Below are positions 32,845 to 36,091 of a stretch of DNA of 36,091 bases, one piece after another. The notes below the pieces were generated by a model that worked only from the letters and a program-made list of their open reading frames with translations, made no database searches and was not told the origin of the DNA. Numbering within the stretch: position 1 is the stretch's first letter; every line of letters begins with the position of its first letter. The stretch is from Anaerolineales bacterium. Its GTDB lineage: Bacteria; Chloroflexota; Anaerolineae; Anaerolineales; UBA4823. The position numbers and the translations under genes were made by a program. Location of the stretch: the NCBI GenBank assembly GCA_020354045.1, contig CP070639.1, positions 3,376,444-3,412,534 on the forward strand, read 5' to 3'.

Positions 32845-33984
32845 TTGTCGATAAAGAAATTTTTAAGCACTTCCCTGGCCTTGACCGGTTTACTGCTGGC
32901 TTTTGTACTCTTATTCGGGTTACCTAAACTGGCTGGGCGAGCAGAGGCACCAGCCGCTCCCGCGGTTGCACCTCAAAATGTGGGTGTAGATAACGAAACC
33001 TGTCTCGCCTGCCACGGCCTGCCTGATCAACAAATCACATTGCCTTCAGGAGAGATCCTTTACCTGACAGTTGATCGCGAAATTTATAATAATTCTGTGC
33101 ATGGCAAGAACGGCTATGCCTGTGTGCAATGCCATACGACCCTCACAAGCTACCCTCACCCTCCCCTGGCAGCCTATACCCGTCGGGATGCTACGCTGAA
33201 CCTCTACCAATCCTGTGGGCGCTGCCATTACCAACACTATGACCGGGCTTTAGATAGCGTTCACCAAAAAGCACTGGCAACTGGCAACCGGCAGGCTGCG
33301 GTGTGTACTGATTGCCACGGCGCGCACAATGTCCGCCCACCGAATGAGCCACGCAGTCACATCCCCCAAACCTGCCAGCTCTGCCACTCTGAAATCTATA
33401 AACGCTATGAGGAAAGCGTGCATGGCTCAGCACTGTTAGGCGAGGGCAATCCTGACGTTCCCTCCTGCATTGACTGCCACGGTGTCCATGATGTGGAAGG
33501 TCCATCTGACTCCCAGTTTCACTTGTTTTCACCCCAAATCTGCGCTAAATGCCATGCGAATGACGAACTGATGGCGAAATACGGCATCAGCACGGACGTA
33601 TTTGAAACGTATGTCGCCGATTTTCACGGTACAACCGTAGTGCTATTTGAAAAAACCACCCCGGATCAAGAAACAAATAAACCCGTCTGCATTGACTGCC
33701 ACGGTGTGCATGACATGCGTGAAGTGGATGACCCAGAAAGCACGGTCATTAAGGAAAATCTACTCCAAACTTGTCAGAAATGTCATCCAGATGCCACACT
33801 TCATTTCCCTGAGGCATGGATAGCGCACTACCAGCCGGCTCCAGATAATCACCCGGTTGTCTACTATGTAAATCTTTTCTACAGCATCTTCATTCCAACA
33901 TTATTAGGAGGTATGGGACTTTTTGTTGTCACGGATGCAGGACGGCGTTTGTACTCCCGCTTGAAGGAGCGTCAGCATGGCTGA
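32845..33984 (+). CDS. membrane-anchored nonahaem c-type cytochrome
   Basis: The 379-residue protein starts with TTG at 32845; the strong GGAGGT at 32835-32840 and the signal/anchor helix that follows support this rare start. After the N-terminal helix (about 6-26) and an Ala/Pro-rich linker there are nine CxxCH motifs (CLACH, CVQCH, CGRCH, CTDCH, CQLCH, CIDCH, CAKCH, CIDCH, CQKCH), with several more histidines such as SVHG and DFHG as likely distal ligands. A second helix at about 343-362 anchors the C-terminus. The pattern is like the NrfH/NapC-linked or tetrahaem-repeat families used between quinol oxidation and a terminal reductase. It overlaps the next gene by 8 bp. Confidence 0.92.
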   Translation: MSIKKFLSTSLALTGLLLAFVLLFGLPKLAGRAEAPAAPAVAPQNVGVDNETCLACHGLPDQQITLPSGEILYLTVDREIYNNSVHGKNGYACVQCHTTLTSYPHPPLAAYTRRDATLNLYQSCGRCHYQHYDRALDSVHQKALATGNRQAAVCTDCHGAHNVRPPNEPRSHIPQTCQLCHSEIYKRYEESVHGSALLGEGNPDVPSCIDCHGVHDVEGPSDSQFHLFSPQICAKCHANDELMAKYGISTDVFETYVADFHGTTVVLFEKTTPDQETNKPVCIDCHGVHDMREVDDPESTVIKENLLQTCQKCHPDATLHFPEAWIAHYQPAPDNHPVVYYVNLFYSIFIPTLLGGMGLFVVTDAGRRLYSRLKERQHG

Positions 33985-35194
33985 AAATATAAATTTAACG
34001 GTGCCCCAGGAAAGCTCACCCAACGCATCCGCTGAAAACAAAGGCAAGAAATATCTACGCTGGGATCTGGCCAAGCGCATTGAGCATTGGATTTTCATGC
34101 TCAGCTTCACTGCCTTAGGTCTAACAGGTCTGGTACAGAAATATGCCGAGGCACCGTTATCTATCTCAATCGTAGCTGGATTGGGCGGGATAGAAAACAC
34201 GCGCACCATCCACCACTGGGCTGCCACCATCATGATGCTGGTAACCATTTACCACCTTGGCGCGGTGGCTTACCGCATGTATGTGAGGCGAGTGCGCCTG
34301 ACCATGTTACCGACTATGGAAGACATCCGGGCTGCAATCCAATCAATGGGATATAACCTGGGCTTGCTAAAGCATTCCGCCCAGCAAGGTCGTTATACTT
34401 TCGAGGAAAAGCTGGAGTATTGGGCAGTTGTGTGGGGCACAATCGTCATGGCGGTGACCGGGTATATGATGTGGAATCCCATCGCCACCGCCCGTTTTCT
34501 TCCTGGGGAATTCATCCCCGCCGCCAAAGCCGCCCATGGGGGTGAGGCTTTACTGGCAGTCTTATCGATCGCGCTCTGGCATCTGTACCATGTGATTGTC
34601 AAGCATTTCAACCGCAGCATGTTTACAGGATACCTGAGCGAAGAAGAAATGCTTCACGAGCACCCTCTCGAGCTAGCAGACATAAAAGCAGGGATCGCTA
34701 ACAGACCCATAGACCCAGAAGCATATAAGCGCCGGATGCGCATTTTCGTGCCCAGCTATTCTGTAATTGCAGTGGCTCTATTAGTGGGGGTGTACTTCTT
34801 CGTCAATTATGAAGAAACCGCGATCACCACCGTCCCACCCGCAGAACAGGTGGTGGTCTTTGCACCTTTAACCCCCACTCCGCTGCCCTCACCAGTACCC
34901 ACCCGCACATCACCTCCAGGTGGACTGGCTTCCTGGCAGGGTGGTATCGGTGACTTATTGAACCAGCGTTGCGGTATCTGTCATAATAGTACCGGAAAAC
35001 TGGGAGGCCTGGACCTGACCAGTTACCAGGCAGCCTTAGAAACAGGCTCCTCCGGACCGGCTGTAATCCCAGGGGATCCCGACAACAGCCCACTGATTGT
35101 AAAACAGGCCCAAGGTGGTCATCCCGAGCAGTTATCTGAGGAATTATTGGATCAATTACGAGATTGGATAGCCAACGGTGCACCTGAGAGCTGA
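33977..35194 (+). CDS. dihaem cytochrome b fused to a C-terminal cytochrome c domain
   Basis: The 405-residue protein combines a cytochrome b561/formate-dehydrogenase-gamma-like membrane part and a cytochrome c domain. Helices lie at about 36-54, 80-100, 146-165, 190-210 and 258-276. Haem b ligand candidates are His37 (RIEHWIF), His79/80 and His93 (IHHWAATIMM, IYHLGAV) and His202/205 (WHLYHVI). A Pro/Thr linker (about 298-315) leads to one CGICH (332-336) followed by GGLDLTSYQAAL and GDPDNSPLI, the pattern of monohaem domains in Chloroflexi and Planctomycetes. It probably oxidises quinol and hands electrons to the outer cytochromes. It overlaps the nonahaem gene by 8 bp. Confidence 0.88.
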   Translation: MAENINLTVPQESSPNASAENKGKKYLRWDLAKRIEHWIFMLSFTALGLTGLVQKYAEAPLSISIVAGLGGIENTRTIHHWAATIMMLVTIYHLGAVAYRMYVRRVRLTMLPTMEDIRAAIQSMGYNLGLLKHSAQQGRYTFEEKLEYWAVVWGTIVMAVTGYMMWNPIATARFLPGEFIPAAKAAHGGEALLAVLSIALWHLYHVIVKHFNRSMFTGYLSEEEMLHEHPLELADIKAGIANRPIDPEAYKRRMRIFVPSYSVIAVALLVGVYFFVNYEETAITTVPPAEQVVVFAPLTPTPLPSPVPTRTSPPGGLASWQGGIGDLLNQRCGICHNSTGKLGGLDLTSYQAALETGSSGPAVIPGDPDNSPLIVKQAQGGHPEQLSEELLDQLRDWIANGAPES

Positions 35195-35215
35195 TTAATC
35201 CAGAAGGGAAACAAC

Positions 35216-35261
35216 TGAAAAATGAGTGGTCTGGCAAGATTGCCAGACCACTCATTTTTCA
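35216..35261. terminator. bidirectional intrinsic terminator
   Basis: Two perfect 22-base arms (35216-35237 and 35240-35261) face each other with two bases between. The outer parts are TGAAAAAT and ATTTTTCA, so each strand ends the hairpin with a T-rich run. It separates the cytochrome operon from the convergent NrfD gene. Confidence 0.92.
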
Positions 35262-35290
35262 AAACCCTTATCTTTAGGAATTGCTAACAG

Positions 35291-36091
35291 TTAATCCGCT
35301 GCAGCGGGTAAAGCTCCAACAACATGAACAGCTTCTTCAGCGGTGGGGTGATGTACAACATTCAAATATCGGATGCCCAAGGTGACTGCCAGAGCGCCAT
35401 AGGCTACCACACCGATACCAGCCATAAACTCAATCAATGAAGGAAAGTAAGTTGTGTAGCGTGTGGCTAACTCCTGTGGCAGGTAAGATAGCAGCACTAA
35501 CTGACCTGAGAGATTGACATCCCAGCGGTATGCCACCACACCCCCTACCACCAGTGCCAGTGCCAGCATGCGCAATATGGGTTGTTGGCGAGTGCGACTA
35601 TTGAGCAACAAAAAGATCGGGATAACCATCCCCAAGGCGATCTCGCCAACCCAGAAATTGAAGGAAAGCAGGCCACGGGTCAAAATTGCGAGGCCTTCGG
35701 TGCGTCCAGGCTCGTAAGTATAGGTCATCGAGAAAGCATCCCAGAAGCGGAAATACAGATACCCCACCAACACCCAACCCACAAAGTATGATATACGTTC
35801 AAGCAAATGGTCTTCCACCTGGATGCGCTTTGAGAGCCTGCCTGCCAACATACTGACTAATACAGTCAACGCTGGCCCGCCTGCCATAGCAGATACCATA
35901 AAGAGCACCGATAAATCAGGACGGTACCAGATGGGTCGCGCTTTGAGAATCCCGTAGGTTGCACCCAGTGAGGACTGATGCAGCATCGATAACCCCAATC
36001 CCACAACTGCCAGGTAAGGAGCGAAACGATGCACACTCTGTAAGCGACTGGCTATCCCAGGCCAGCGCTTTTCGAACCAACTGGCATGACC
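35291..36091 (-). CDS. NrfD/HybB-like quinone-interacting membrane subunit, partial
   Basis: The frame is open to the right edge of the window; the 5' end is missing. The visible 266 residues have about six hydrophobic helices. RFAPYLAVVGLGLSMLHQSSLG is the block found in HybB/NrfD-type subunits (the part around LSMLHQSSLG is most telling). These proteins exchange electrons or protons with menaquinone and partner with an Fe-S ferredoxin-like subunit and often multihaem cytochromes (as in Qrc, ActC or NrfCD). The missing upstream genes on this strand would show which complex it is. An in-frame GTG at 36034 exists, but the family block continues upstream of it. Confidence 0.87.
   Translation of the reverse strand, partial: GHASWFEKRWPGIASRLQSVHRFAPYLAVVGLGLSMLHQSSLGATYGILKARPIWYRPDLSVLFMVSAMAGGPALTVLVSMLAGRLSKRIQVEDHLLERISYFVGWVLVGYLYFRFWDAFSMTYTYEPGRTEGLAILTRGLLSFNFWVGEIALGMVIPIFLLLNSRTRQQPILRMLALALVVGGVVAYRWDVNLSGQLVLLSYLPQELATRYTTYFPSLIEFMAGIGVVAYGALAVTLGIRYLNVVHHPTAEEAVHVVGALPAAAD

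Overview
The window looks like chromosomal DNA of an uncultured Chloroflexota bacterium, probably Anaerolineae. This is inferred from gene content: a heliorhodopsin (a family of monoderm-type bacteria), multihaem cytochromes with Pro/Thr-rich linkers, a fused MoaD-MoaE, and moderate GC with mostly housekeeping genes in short same-strand runs. No tRNA, rRNA, CRISPR array, integrase or transposase was seen.

Layout. 1-3200 (minus): moaC, a moaD-moaE fusion, thrC and the start of fabF (cut by the window edge). 3321-8789 (plus): an amidase, a decayed membrane-gene remnant, an ICMT-like methyltransferase, a heliorhodopsin, a DUF1801 protein, a long coiled-coil protein and a hotdog thioesterase. 8935-15764 (plus): ftsY, four small proteins (PH-like membrane protein, unknown, TfoX-N, DinB/ClbS-like), an aromatic amino acid decarboxylase, then a tightly overlapping trio: isochorismatase-fold hydrolase, thioredoxin-reductase-like flavoprotein and an RlmN/Cfr-like radical SAM enzyme without the usual RNA-binding N-terminus. 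15961-21140 (plus): mgtE, prfB with a programmed +1 frameshift, and a large GT-C-like membrane protein ending at an intrinsic terminator. 21331-24860: two convergent surface hydrolases (beta-lactamase-family and M28), each fused to C-terminal membrane helices. 25079-26578: an MFS transporter and a LysW-like zinc ribbon. 26700-26970: a structured RNA, probably 6S, with its own promoter. 27105-30450 (minus): an aspS-asnS operon.

The strongest regulatory signal is the aspS-asnS leader (about 30435-30238). It has an extended -10 promoter, a 31-codon leader ORF with a dense Asn/Asp cluster, a terminator hairpin with a U-rich tail just before aspS, and a segment late in the leader ORF that can pair with the 5' arm of that terminator. 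This is the layout of ribosome-mediated attenuation sensing charged tRNA-Asn/tRNA-Asp.

The right end (30489-36091) holds an XRE-cupin regulator divergent from a likely electron-transfer operon: an octahaem lipoprotein with a collagen-like Gly-X-Y stalk, a membrane-anchored nonahaem cytochrome, and a cytochrome b/cytochrome c fusion. A CRP/FNR-type palindrome lies upstream. A convergent NrfD/HybB-like quinone-interacting membrane subunit follows, separated by a perfect bidirectional terminator. I read this as a quinol-to-surface electron pathway; donor and acceptor cannot be told from sequence alone.
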